Positions 18,090 to 25,347 of a stretch of DNA of 64,000 nt are shown piece by piece (the stretch's first letter is position 1; each line of letters begins with the position of its first letter). The notes beneath the pieces were generated by a model. The model ran no database searches. It was not told where the DNA came from and saw only the letters and a program-made list of their open reading frames with translations. The translations under genes were made by a program, and so were the position numbers. Source of the stretch: CALCZU01 sp964396165 (GTDB lineage Bacteria > Bdellovibrionota > FAC87 > UBA2466). The stretch is from NCBI GenBank assembly GCA_964396165.1, contig CAYNEF010000009.1, forward strand, positions 20,356 to 84,355. The letters are read 5' to 3'.

Positions 18090-18335
18090 ATGGCACAAAA
18101 AGTAGCTAAGCTAGGAATCAAAAAAGAAGCAGGCTGGTTGTATTATTTGGATAAAAAAGGAAATGTCGGACGCGCTAAAATGGGCCGTGGCAGAAAACCT
18201 TCCAAGGTAAAGCCTCAAACGGTCGCTAAAGCTGCGATTAAAAAAGTGGCAGGCTTCCTCTATTTTATCGACAAACAGGGAGATGTTTCTTGCGCAAAGC
18301 TGTCCCGTAAAGGCCGCAGCAAAAAGAAGAAATAA
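18090..18335 (+). CDS. Small basic protein with an internal 30-residue duplication
   Basis: An 81-residue lysine/arginine-rich protein. Residues about 6-36 and 47-76 are two copies of one unit, aligned as GIKKEAGWLYYLDKKGNVGR and AIKKVAGFLYFIDKQGDVSC, each followed by AKM/AKL and basic residues. The unit looks like a small beta-hairpin domain with a conserved aromatic core (WLYYLD/FLYFID). High charge suggests nucleic-acid binding, which is inference only. RBS GGAGG precedes the ATG and a strong terminator follows, so it is a monocistronic, probably well expressed gene. Similar units are known to me only as conserved hypothetical proteins. Confidence 0.75.
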   Translation: MAQKVAKLGIKKEAGWLYYLDKKGNVGRAKMGRGRKPSKVKPQTVAKAAIKKVAGFLYFIDKQGDVSCAKLSRKGRSKKKK

Positions 18336-18356
18336 ATACAGATTTTGTTGTTTATT

Positions 18357-18391
18357 AAGCCCTGTTCCACCTATGGACAGGGCTTTTTTAT
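18357..18391 (+). terminator. Rho-independent terminator after the small basic protein gene
   Basis: A 9-bp perfect stem AAGCCCTGT/ACAGGGCTT encloses a short loop and is followed by a run of T residues (TTTTTTATT). It begins about 20 bases after the stop of the small basic protein gene and precedes the P5C dehydrogenase promoter region. Confidence 0.9.
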
Positions 18392-18448
18392 TGCCTAAAA
18401 TCCCGTCTGCTCGTAACATCAGTCGCGCTATATAGAAGGAGTCGTCGA

Positions 18449-20074
18449 ATGCATAACATGATTGCCAAATCCCCCACACCCGTTAACGAGCCAATCTTAA
18501 ATTATTTGCCAGACAGTCTCGAGACAAAAACGTTAAAGGCACAGCTAAAAGAAATGCTGGGAACGCAAATTGAAGTTCCCGTTATCATCAACGGCAAAGA
18601 AATACGCACAGGCAAAACGGACAATATGGTTGTGCCCCATGATCACGCGCATAAATTAGGGGTCTATCATAAAGCAGGCGAAGAAGAAGTCAGAGCAGCA
18701 ATCAATGGCAGTCAGACAGCATGGAAAGAATGGTCCAATATGCGCCAAGAGGCGAGAAGTGCCATTTTCTTAAAAGCTGCAGAATTACTTGCGACGAAAT
18801 ACCGTCCTATTTTAAATGCGGCAACAATGTTGGGGCAAAGCAAAACCTGCTACCAAGCAGAAATTGATGCTGCTTGTGAGCTAGTCGATTTTTTTAGATT
18901 CAATGTACATTTCCAAGAGCAAATGTACGCAATGCAACCGCAGTCTGCAAAAGGCCAGTGGAATCAATTGGAGTATCGCGCGCTAGAAGGTTTTGTTTTC
19001 TGTGTGACTCCTTTTAACTTCACCTCTATTGCAGGCAATCTTCCAACCTCGGCAGCACTGATGGGAAATGTTGCTTTGTGGAAACCTGCATCTACCTCTG
19101 TTTATTCCGGATACTTCATTATGAAGCTACTCAAAGAAGCAGGGGTTCCCGATGGCGTAATCCAGTTTCTTCCCGGTAGTGGTGCGATGATTGGAAATTC
19201 TGTTTTAAAAGACAAAAATCTTGCGGGCATCCACTTCACCGGAAGCACTGAAGTTTTTCAAAATATGTGGAAAACAGTGGGCGACAATATCAAGTCGTAC
19301 AGAAGTTATCCCAGAATTGTCGGCGAAACAGGCGGCAAAGATTTCGTCTTTGCGCATCCTTCCGCTGATGTAGATGTGCTTGCAACGGCTCTTATCCGTG
19401 GTGCTTTCGAATACCAGGGACAAAAATGCAGTGCTGCTTCTCGTGCTTATATTCCCAGAAGCCTGTGGAAAAACTTAAAAGAAAAACTTGTTTCTGAAGT
19501 GGGAAGTATCAAGCAGGGAGACGTCACCGACTTTAAGAACTTTATGTCTGCAGTTATTGATAAAAACTCTTTCGATAGCCTTAAAAAATACATTGATGAA
19601 GCAAAAGCGTCGTCGAATGCCGAAATCATTGTGGGAGGCAAATGCGATGACTCCAAAGGGTATTTCATTTCTCCGACAATCATCGAAGTAAAAGATCCGA
19701 AATACAAAACAATGTGCGAAGAACTTTTTGGCCCTGTGCTGACATTGTTTGTGTATGAAGACAAAGATTTTGAAGCGACGTTAAAAATTTGCGATGAAAC
19801 TTCAAGCTATGCGTTAACAGGCGCGATCCTAGCGCAAGACAGAGAAGCGCTGAATACAGCCTCTCGCATTCTTTCGCACAGCGCAGGTAACTTCTATATC
19901 AATAACAAACCGACAGGAGCTGTGGTTGGGCAACAACCTTTTGGTGGTAGCCGTGCTTCTGGCACGAACGACAAAGCAGGTAGTATTTTTAACCTTCTCA
20001 GATGGGTAAGTGTCCGCACGGTGAGCGAAACTTTCGCTCCACCGACAGACTATAAATACCCGTTCATGAGCTAA
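18449..20074 (+). CDS. pruA: L-glutamate gamma-semialdehyde (1-pyrroline-5-carboxylate) dehydrogenase
   Basis: An aldehyde dehydrogenase of 541 residues. It oxidises glutamate semialdehyde (P5C) to glutamate with NAD+, the second step of proline catabolism. FNFTSIAGNLPTSAALMGN, KPASTSVYSGY and HFTGSTEVF are typical of the P5CDH branch. The catalytic Cys327 lies in QGQKCSAAS and the general-base Glu293 in GETGGKDF. The N-terminal PVIINGKEI...PHDH also fits P5CDH. RBS GAAGGAG precedes the ATG. No proline dehydrogenase is adjacent, so the bifunctional PutA arrangement is absent here. Confidence 0.93.
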   Translation: MHNMIAKSPTPVNEPILNYLPDSLETKTLKAQLKEMLGTQIEVPVIINGKEIRTGKTDNMVVPHDHAHKLGVYHKAGEEEVRAAINGSQTAWKEWSNMRQEARSAIFLKAAELLATKYRPILNAATMLGQSKTCYQAEIDAACELVDFFRFNVHFQEQMYAMQPQSAKGQWNQLEYRALEGFVFCVTPFNFTSIAGNLPTSAALMGNVALWKPASTSVYSGYFIMKLLKEAGVPDGVIQFLPGSGAMIGNSVLKDKNLAGIHFTGSTEVFQNMWKTVGDNIKSYRSYPRIVGETGGKDFVFAHPSADVDVLATALIRGAFEYQGQKCSAASRAYIPRSLWKNLKEKLVSEVGSIKQGDVTDFKNFMSAVIDKNSFDSLKKYIDEAKASSNAEIIVGGKCDDSKGYFISPTIIEVKDPKYKTMCEELFGPVLTLFVYEDKDFEATLKICDETSSYALTGAILAQDREALNTASRILSHSAGNFYINNKPTGAVVGQQPFGGSRASGTNDKAGSIFNLLRWVSVRTVSETFAPPTDYKYPFMS

Positions 20075-20078
20075 CAGT

Positions 20079-20133
20079 CATTGCGAGCATAGCGAAGCAA
20101 TCTTGCTAAATCTAGCAGTGACTACAAGATTGC
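20079..20133. repeat. CATTGCGAG...GAAGCAATC-type small palindromic repeat
   Basis: Just after the pruA stop, CATTGCGAG is followed by AGCGAAGCAATCTTG. This gives ATTGC/GCAAT arms, the form of a small intergenic palindromic repeat seen in many bacterial genomes. A second arm CAAGATTGC at 20125-20133 pairs with GCAATCTTG at 20097-20105. Two mutually exclusive hairpins are therefore possible. Only one copy is visible in this window. Confidence 0.55.
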
Positions 20134-20159
20134 AGGCACGATACTGGACTCCAACCTTC

Positions 20160-20188
20160 TTCTCCGATATTCTACTCAACTCGGAGGA
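20160..20188 (+). promoter_or_regulatory. Hairpin that pairs with the ribosome binding site
   Basis: TTCTCCGA (20160-20167) pairs with TCGGAGGA (20181-20188) around a 13-nt loop, one pair being U-G. The 3' arm contains the Shine-Dalgarno GGAGG (20183-20187), four bases before the ATG of the lipoprotein peptidase gene. This could lower or gate translation. The stem is short, and no ligand-binding domain is visible. Confidence 0.4.
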
Positions 20189-20191
20189 TCC

Positions 20192-21961
20192 ATGAAATTC
20201 ACTCAATTCTTACTGGTTGCGTTATTAATTGCAGGTTGCACATCCAATACTGTGCAAAAGCGCGAAAAATCATCTCTAGAAACATTGCCTTTAAATTCGT
20301 GCGAGGCGATCAATGCTTTTTTCTGGAAAGATTTGGATGCTTACCAAGACAGAGTGGAAATGTCTGGACGCGACTATCAAGATGAACAATGGAAAGTAGA
20401 AGCAGCCGATCCAAAAGCAGATCCCGAAAAAATGTCCAAACTTTTTGAGGTAATGCAGAAAGTTGCTTACGATAAAGAAATCTTAAAATCTGCGCTGAAC
20501 TTAAGTGAAGCTACAAAAGAACTTTCAGTTAAAGAATGTCCATTAAAAGCAAATCTTCCCCGCGCAAAGCAGCTTTTAGAAACCAGCATCTTAATTAGTG
20601 ATGCAGTAGTGAAGATGGAAAAAGAAAACCAGGACAAACAAGACGCTCTGGCAAATAAAAGCAACGGTTTTAGAATCGAAATCCCAGGGGAAAAAGAACC
20701 TATCTCTAAAGCAATCTACGGTAAAAAACTTGCTTCGATTGAAGACAGAGCTGAAAGAGAAAAACTTTTCAAAGCTTATAACTCTGCACGTGCAAAGAAA
20801 TGGCTCGAATGGGGATTTAAAGATCTCGTAAAAGCCAGAAACGCAGAAGGTAAAGCAGCAGGCTTCAATAACTATTACGACTACAAATTTTTTAGAACCC
20901 AATTGGATCTTGCAAACTACAGATCCCTTGTAAAAGAGATTAAAGAAAAATTGGCGCCTAAAGTAAGAACAGCCTTTGCAGAACTCGGTAAAAAATCCGG
21001 AATTTCCAAAGTTGAAGGCTGGGACATGCGCTATTTAAGAGAGAAAAATTCCAGTGGCGATATCAATGAATACTTAAAGGACATTCCTGAAACGGCAGCA
21101 CTAGAAATTGCACGCAAGTTCTACAGTGCCTTAGGTGTCGATATCGATGATTACCATTTCACAATGGATCTTTACCCACGTCCGGGGAAAAACACACACG
21201 CCTTTGCGATGGGAGTGCTTCTTCCCAGAGTCGATGCAAAGGGCAATGTGCTTTCCGAACCCAAAATGGATATCCGCTTTCTTGCGAATTTAAAAAAGCC
21301 GGTTATCTGGAGTGATGTTAGTACCGTAATCCACGAATTGGGTCACGCCGTTCACTTCGGAGAAGTGAGACAGCCTCTTGCTATCTTTAGAGGTATCGGA
21401 AGTGTGGAAACAGAAGCGATTGCGATGACGATTGAAAGAATGGCAGGCAGTGAAGAATTCATGAGAGCCGTTATTCCACAGTACGCGAAAATTGAACCCA
21501 AAACTTTCGAAAAAGTTCTAAACAAAATGATCGAATCCTCAAAACTCGAACAAGCATTTGTTTTAATGCGACAAGCGTACTTTAGCGACTTCGAGTACGA
21601 AGCTTATCAGAATCCAGATCAGGATTTGGCAGCCCTTTGGTCGAAGATGCATAAAGAATGGTGGGGAATCGAAATTGCTCCGGATGTCGTTGACTGGGAC
21701 GTAGATCACTTTGTGATGGCTCCCGTTTATGTGCAAAATTATGCAATCGGCATAGTAATGGTTGAGCAGTTCTTTGATGCAATAAACAAAGAATTCAAAA
21801 CTGCGTACAATTCCAAAGCGCTTGGCGATAAATTGAAAAAAATCTATTTCGCGAACGGGGTACGCTGGGATTATCTTGAGCTCACCAAGCAATTTACCGG
21901 CAAACCGCTGACTGCAAAAGCGGCTTTAGGACTTATCAAAAGTACTGGTAAGAAAAAGTAA
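20192..21961 (+). CDS. Lipoprotein zinc metallopeptidase, M2/M3-like
   Basis: A 589-residue protein with a lipoprotein signal peptide; lipobox LIAGC puts the lipidated cysteine at 16. The zinc motif HELGH is at residues 381-385, and SVETEA (about 404-409) provides the third zinc ligand. The helical, charged N-terminal region with YNSARAKKWLEWGFKDLVKARN and AGFNNYYDYKF resembles peptidyl-dipeptidase A and oligopeptidase families. Exact family (M2 versus M3) is uncertain. A likely role is degradation of oligopeptides at the cell envelope. Confidence 0.82.
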   Translation: MKFTQFLLVALLIAGCTSNTVQKREKSSLETLPLNSCEAINAFFWKDLDAYQDRVEMSGRDYQDEQWKVEAADPKADPEKMSKLFEVMQKVAYDKEILKSALNLSEATKELSVKECPLKANLPRAKQLLETSILISDAVVKMEKENQDKQDALANKSNGFRIEIPGEKEPISKAIYGKKLASIEDRAEREKLFKAYNSARAKKWLEWGFKDLVKARNAEGKAAGFNNYYDYKFFRTQLDLANYRSLVKEIKEKLAPKVRTAFAELGKKSGISKVEGWDMRYLREKNSSGDINEYLKDIPETAALEIARKFYSALGVDIDDYHFTMDLYPRPGKNTHAFAMGVLLPRVDAKGNVLSEPKMDIRFLANLKKPVIWSDVSTVIHELGHAVHFGEVRQPLAIFRGIGSVETEAIAMTIERMAGSEEFMRAVIPQYAKIEPKTFEKVLNKMIESSKLEQAFVLMRQAYFSDFEYEAYQNPDQDLAALWSKMHKEWWGIEIAPDVVDWDVDHFVMAPVYVQNYAIGIVMVEQFFDAINKEFKTAYNSKALGDKLKKIYFANGVRWDYLELTKQFTGKPLTAKAALGLIKSTGKKK

Positions 21962-21990
21962 ATTAATAATAAGTTGTAAATTAAGTTAAA

Positions 21991-22065
21991 CACGGGTCCT
22001 GTCACCTGCGTGTCAATCGCTGGCGCTATTGGCGCGCCATCGACCGCCACTCCGGCGCCACCCGT
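21991..22065 (-). repeat. Family-1 75-nt hairpin element, copy 1
   Basis: Read on the minus strand it begins ACGGGTGGC, has the apical core GATGGCGCGCCAA and ends GTGACAGGACCCGTG, exactly 75 nt like the other copies. The central stem (element positions 9-25 with 47-63) pairs at 14 of 17 positions including three G-U, with three G-A mismatches. In this copy the apical helix (27-32/40-45) is fully paired, because position 43 is C instead of A. It starts 30 bases after the stop of the lipoprotein peptidase, on the opposite strand. Function is unknown. Confidence 0.85.
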
Positions 22066-22175
22066 TTTTGCTTTTTGCCAATTGTTGCTATTTAGACCGT
22101 TAAATCAGATTTTGAATTTAATTCAGTAACGTACTTTTTGAAAATGTCTAGAGTGAAATCTCACAAATGGCAAAA

Positions 22176-22250
22176 GCGGGTGGCACATGCACTTCTAGTG
22201 ATGGCGCGCCAAGAGCGACAGCACTAGAAGTGCGTGTGACAGGACCCGTG
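22176..22250 (+). repeat. Family-1 75-nt hairpin element, copy 2
   Basis: Begins GCGGGTGGC, carries the invariant apical core GATGGCGCGCCAAGAGCG and ends GTGACAGGACCCGTG. The stem arms GCACTTCTAGTG and CACTAGAAGTGC are perfectly complementary. Compared with the copy at 43193, one pair has changed from T-A to C-G on both arms. It is preceded by GCAAAA, shared with three other copies, and lies head-to-head with copy 1. Confidence 0.9.
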
Positions 22251-22289
22251 TTTTATTTATAGGACTACAGGCTTAAAAAACAGGGGGAT

Positions 22290-22310
22290 CTGTATTCTAT
22301 TTGAATACAG
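22290..22310 (+). terminator. AT-rich hairpin followed by T-rich tract
   Basis: CTGTATTC (22290-22297) pairs with GAATACAG (22303-22310) around a five-base loop, followed by TATTTATTTTT. It could act as a weak intrinsic terminator for transcripts passing the 75-nt repeat, or it may be chance in AT-rich DNA. Confidence 0.35.
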
Positions 22311-22399
22311 TATTTATTTTTAACCGAAACTGCTAATGTTTATTTACGCTTTAAAAAGTAATTAGATTTCTCCTTTCGTCCCTCTTAGTGGGACCGTTC

Positions 22400-23017
22400 A
22401 TGAATCATTCATTCTATTTTGTTGTCTCTTCATTTATTTTCTCTTGTACGCTTTTTGCCGAGCCACACATCACAAAGTTAGATAAAGAGTTAAGGCTTCC
22501 ATTCATGCATATGAAAATTTCGAAAGAGTGGAACCATTTCGTTACAGATCTCGGATGGGGCTATTTTCAAAGGGAAAATGACAAAAACGAGACGTTGTTT
22601 CTGCTTACAGCTCGCATAGCAAGCGATCGAGATACTTTGCCTGTTTACAGAGAAATATTGAGTAAACCTGTAGTAGCTGAAGATGGCACCTCTTATGTAA
22701 GCTCTTCGTATCTGATGACTCAATCAGGCGTTGAGTGGGTGAAAGCAATTCACGAAGGTCTTCCTCGCAGTGGCATGGTTGCATTACTCCTAGGCACAGT
22801 AATCGGTAAGAAAAATAAAGTTGCTCTGTCCATTCAGCTAGCAATAGATAAAAAAAAGTATGAAGAAAATCCGACTTTTTTTGATGAACTCACTTCTTCT
22901 ATCACGTTACATAATGCTTTTCAGGAACTCAGCGAAAAAGTTTCACCTATCTACTTTTTCTCAGCCGATATGCCATTCAATACCCGAAGATCACATGGCA
23001 TTTTGGGTTATCAATAA
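22400..23017 (+). CDS. Secreted protein of unknown function next to the assembly gap
   Basis: About 205 residues from ATG 22400; an in-frame ATG at 22388 would add four residues. The N-terminus MNHSFYFVVSSFIFSCTLFA is a signal peptide, with cleavage probably after LFA. The mature part is alpha/beta with no motif I recognise. Codon use is slightly more AT-rich than neighbours. Repeat elements flank it: a 75-nt repeat pair lies upstream, and a truncated copy begins 18 bases after its stop and runs into the N gap. It may be accessory DNA. Confidence 0.6.
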   Translation: MNHSFYFVVSSFIFSCTLFAEPHITKLDKELRLPFMHMKISKEWNHFVTDLGWGYFQRENDKNETLFLLTARIASDRDTLPVYREILSKPVVAEDGTSYVSSSYLMTQSGVEWVKAIHEGLPRSGMVALLLGTVIGKKNKVALSIQLAIDKKKYEENPTFFDELTSSITLHNAFQELSEKVSPIYFFSADMPFNTRRSHGILGYQ

Positions 23018-23035
23018 TAAACAAGTATACAAACA

Positions 23036-23047
23036 GCAAAAGCGGGT
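23036..23047 (+). repeat. Truncated family-1 repeat running into the N gap
   Basis: The twelve bases GCAAAAGCGGGT are identical to the start of copy 2 including its 5' flank (22170-22181). They stop exactly where the run of N begins. The most economical reading is that another 75-nt element, or a pair, begins here and could not be assembled. Confidence 0.65.
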
Positions 23048-23147
23048 NNNNNNNNNNNNNNNNNNNNNNNNNNNNNNNNNNNNNNNNNNNNNNNNNNNNN
23101 NNNNNNNNNNNNNNNNNNNNNNNNNNNNNNNNNNNNNNNNNNNNNNN
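23048..23147. other. Assembly gap (100 N)
   Basis: Exactly 100 N, the usual placeholder for a gap of unknown length. The left edge is inside a repeat element and the right edge directly abuts the stop codon of the minus-strand sigma-factor gene. Real sequence length and content here are unknown. Confidence 0.98.
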
Positions 23148-24098
23148 TTATAAGCCGGTCAGTAAATTGAAGTCGGGGTAATGTTCAGCCACATACGTCT
23201 TTAAACGCGCTTTGATCTGCTCTTCTAATTGGCGTGCACGTTCTTTAGTCACACCATATTTCTCACCAATTTCAAGAAGAGTCATCGGATCTTCGGAAAT
23301 GAGTCTTTTTTCAAAAATAATTTTATCGCGGCCTTCCAGCGTTTTGGCAAATTGGTCTAAAATAATTTTAAAGAGTTCTTTTTGTTCCGCATCGCCCATT
23401 TCTTCATCTGCAGCTTCATGCGGATCCGAAAGCATCGACATATGATCTTGCTTCCCGTCAGAGGAATCCATCGGCGCATTTAACGAAAAGTCTGCACCTG
23501 CAAGACGCTGGTCCATTTCTTCCACTTCTTTTTCTTTCACATCGAGGCGGCTCGCCAGAAGTTTCATGTCGTTGGGACGCATTCCCATTTTTTCGAGTTC
23601 TTTTTGCTCTTTTCTCAAACGGTAAAAGAGCCGCTTTTGAGCCTGAGTCGTGCCCATTTTCACAAGGGAATAATTTTTTAAAAGATAATCTTGGATATAA
23701 CTTCGAATCCACCAAACCGCATAAGTCGTCAGTCTGACGTCTTTGTAGGGATTAAAATCCTGCACGGCTTTTAAAAGCCCGACATTGCCTTCTTGAATTA
23801 AATCCAAAAGTTTTAAACGGTAGTGAACATATTCATATGCCACTTTCACGACAAATCTTAAATTGTGAGTGACTAATTTTTGCAACGATTCTTTTGTTTT
23901 ATTCTCGAAATAGTCTACCGCAAGGGCATGCTCTTCTTCTCTGCTTAAAAGTGGATATTTCTGAATTTCTTTGATGTAGGTACTTAAGACCGGATCGGCA
24001 ACTGAGGGTAAAGAAGCGCCTTCTGATTTATTTTTAAGCGGCTTTGCTACAAGGGCTTTTGGCTCTTTGCTCGGCTTTTTTGGGGTCTTCTTTGCCAT
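23148..24098 (-). CDS. rpoH: RNA polymerase sigma factor, RpoH (sigma-32) type
   Basis: A 316-residue sigma-70-family factor. Region 1.2/2 shows YIKEIQKYPLLSREEEHALA, NLRFVVKVAYEY, LDLIQEGNVGLLKAV and TTYAVWWIRSYIQDY. The RpoH-box-like AQKRLFYRLRKEQ follows region 2.4, resembling QRKLFFNLR of heat-shock sigma factors. Region 4 has TLLEIGEKYGVTKERARQLE, the -35 binding helix-turn-helix. A lysine-rich tail of about 30 residues at the N-terminus (KKTPKKPSKEPK) is unusual. The stop codon is the first sequence after the gap, so the gene is complete. It is divergent from the DedA gene. Confidence 0.88.
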   Translation of the reverse strand: MAKKTPKKPSKEPKALVAKPLKNKSEGASLPSVADPVLSTYIKEIQKYPLLSREEEHALAVDYFENKTKESLQKLVTHNLRFVVKVAYEYVHYRLKLLDLIQEGNVGLLKAVQDFNPYKDVRLTTYAVWWIRSYIQDYLLKNYSLVKMGTTQAQKRLFYRLRKEQKELEKMGMRPNDMKLLASRLDVKEKEVEEMDQRLAGADFSLNAPMDSSDGKQDHMSMLSDPHEAADEEMGDAEQKELFKIILDQFAKTLEGRDKIIFEKRLISEDPMTLLEIGEKYGVTKERARQLEEQIKARLKTYVAEHYPDFNLLTGL

Positions 24099-24199
24099 GA
24101 CACATGATTTACCAAAACTTAAGGTGGATGGCTACGTTATCACAACTATCTTGTTTCTTAGCTAATTCTTGTTTGAGGGAAGGCACCAATAAGGTTAGG

Positions 24200-24850
24200 A
24201 TGTGGGCGATGGAAAACCTCTTCCAATACCTGACAGACCTTTCCGGATCTGCTGCATATCTGATTGTATTTGGAATATTGCTAGCTTGCGGACTTGGTTT
24301 TCCGCTTCCCGAAGACATCCCTCTCATTGCCGCGGGTTATTTGATTTGGGATGAAACCATGTCTGCCTTCCCAGCATTTTTAATCTGTATTTTGGGGGTC
24401 TTGATTGGAGACAGCATCCTATTCTACGTAGGCCACAGATTGGGTCTTGCTGTTTTGAAACGTCCCCGATTTCAAAAAATATTTCCCCCGAAAAAAGTGA
24501 AACGAACCAAAGCATATTTTAGAAAATACGGGGACAAAATTGTATTTTTTGCGCGCTTCGTAGCGGGCTTTAGAGCAGTTGCTTTTTTTATGTCGGGTGC
24601 CCTGCATTTAAAGTTTAGAAGGTTTTTGTTGTTTGATTTTCTAGCTGCCCTTTTAAGCGTACCGATTTGGATTGTTCTTGGTTACTACTTGGGGCATTTT
24701 TTTGGCGATGAATTCGGTAGAATGATGCACGGTATTAAAGAAGCCAAGTATATCTTCACGATTATAGTGGGAACTGCAGTAGCGATTTTTCTCGTCAGAG
24801 TATTTCTGAATTACTCCAAAAAACAAAAAGCTCTGACAAACTCAAAGTAA
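24200..24850 (+). CDS. DedA-family inner-membrane protein
   Basis: About 216 residues from ATG 24200, which has AAGG at suitable spacing; ATG 24209 is also possible, and longer versions from 24104 would carry a non-hydrophobic leader. The DedA/SNARE-associated domain is clear: GFPLPEDIPLIAAGYL, GDSILFYVGHRLG, FFARFVAGFRAVAFFMSGALHLKFRRFLLFD, and a membrane helix near the C-terminus. The family is implicated in membrane phospholipid flipping and envelope homeostasis. The gene diverges from rpoH. Confidence 0.9.
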   Translation: MWAMENLFQYLTDLSGSAAYLIVFGILLACGLGFPLPEDIPLIAAGYLIWDETMSAFPAFLICILGVLIGDSILFYVGHRLGLAVLKRPRFQKIFPPKKVKRTKAYFRKYGDKIVFFARFVAGFRAVAFFMSGALHLKFRRFLLFDFLAALLSVPIWIVLGYYLGHFFGDEFGRMMHGIKEAKYIFTIIVGTAVAIFLVRVFLNYSKKQKALTNSK

Positions 24851-24864
24851 AAATAGAATGCTGT

Positions 24865-25347
24865 TTAGGCGTGAGTTTTAGTCAGTGGGATGGCTTCGAG
24901 TTCTAAAAGATACTTTTTCACAGTTGTTCCACACGAAAAGCCGCCAATATTTTTATTGCGCTTGATGACTCTGTGGCAGGGAATAATGAGTGGCAGTTTG
25001 TTTTTACCTAAAGCGGTTCCCACAGCACGCACAGCTTTGGGTTTGTGTATCGCTTTAGCGATATCTGCATAAGAAACTGTTACGCCATAAGGAACATCTG
25101 AAAGAGATTTCCATACTTGCTTTTGAAATTCAGTTCCCATCATGGTGAAGGGAAGGGCAAGGCGTTTACGTTTTTTAGAAAAATATTCGTCCAGTTGGCG
25201 GTAAGTTTCTTTCAGAAGCGGAGTTTTATAAAGGACTTTATGTTTTTTTACAGATCTACGAAATTTGATTTGCAAGATGGTGTCTTCGGTTGAAATTACC
25301 GATAACCAGCCCATAGGGCTCTTGTAATATCCTTCGTAAACTCTCAT
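24865..25347 (-). CDS. ogt: Methylated-DNA--protein-cysteine methyltransferase
   Basis: A 160-residue suicide DNA-repair protein that moves the methyl group from O6-methylguanine to its own cysteine. The active site PCHRV has Cys124, preceded by the DNA-binding helix VGTALGKNKLPLIIP and followed by GGFSCG. Start ATG 25347 is preferred since it overlaps the upstream gene's TGA (ATGA); a GTG two codons earlier is possible. It lacks the N-terminal Ada regulatory domain. Confidence 0.94.
   Translation of the reverse strand: MRVYEGYYKSPMGWLSVISTEDTILQIKFRRSVKKHKVLYKTPLLKETYRQLDEYFSKKRKRLALPFTMMGTEFQKQVWKSLSDVPYGVTVSYADIAKAIHKPKAVRAVGTALGKNKLPLIIPCHRVIKRNKNIGGFSCGTTVKKYLLELEAIPLTKTHA

Larger units (their letters stand above)
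21962..22399. other. Intergenic region holding a head-to-head pair of 75-nt hairpin repeats
   Basis: No gene is seen here. The stretch contains a minus-strand copy (21991-22065) and a plus-strand copy (22176-22250) of a 75-nt structured repeat, separated by 110 AT-rich bases. An AT-rich hairpin lies at 22290-22310, followed by the leader of the next gene. Confidence 0.85.

Noticed and set aside
21991..22250. CRISPR array or phage att site
   Set aside because: Copies are inverted, not regularly spaced direct repeats; no cas, integrase or tRNA gene is nearby.
22860..23153. Open frame running through the N gap
   Set aside because: Artefact of translating N; it overlaps the secreted-protein gene in another frame.
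24104..24199. Longer N-terminus for the DedA protein
   Set aside because: The extra 32 residues are not hydrophobic, lack an RBS at the first ATG, and would occupy the divergent promoter region with rpoH.
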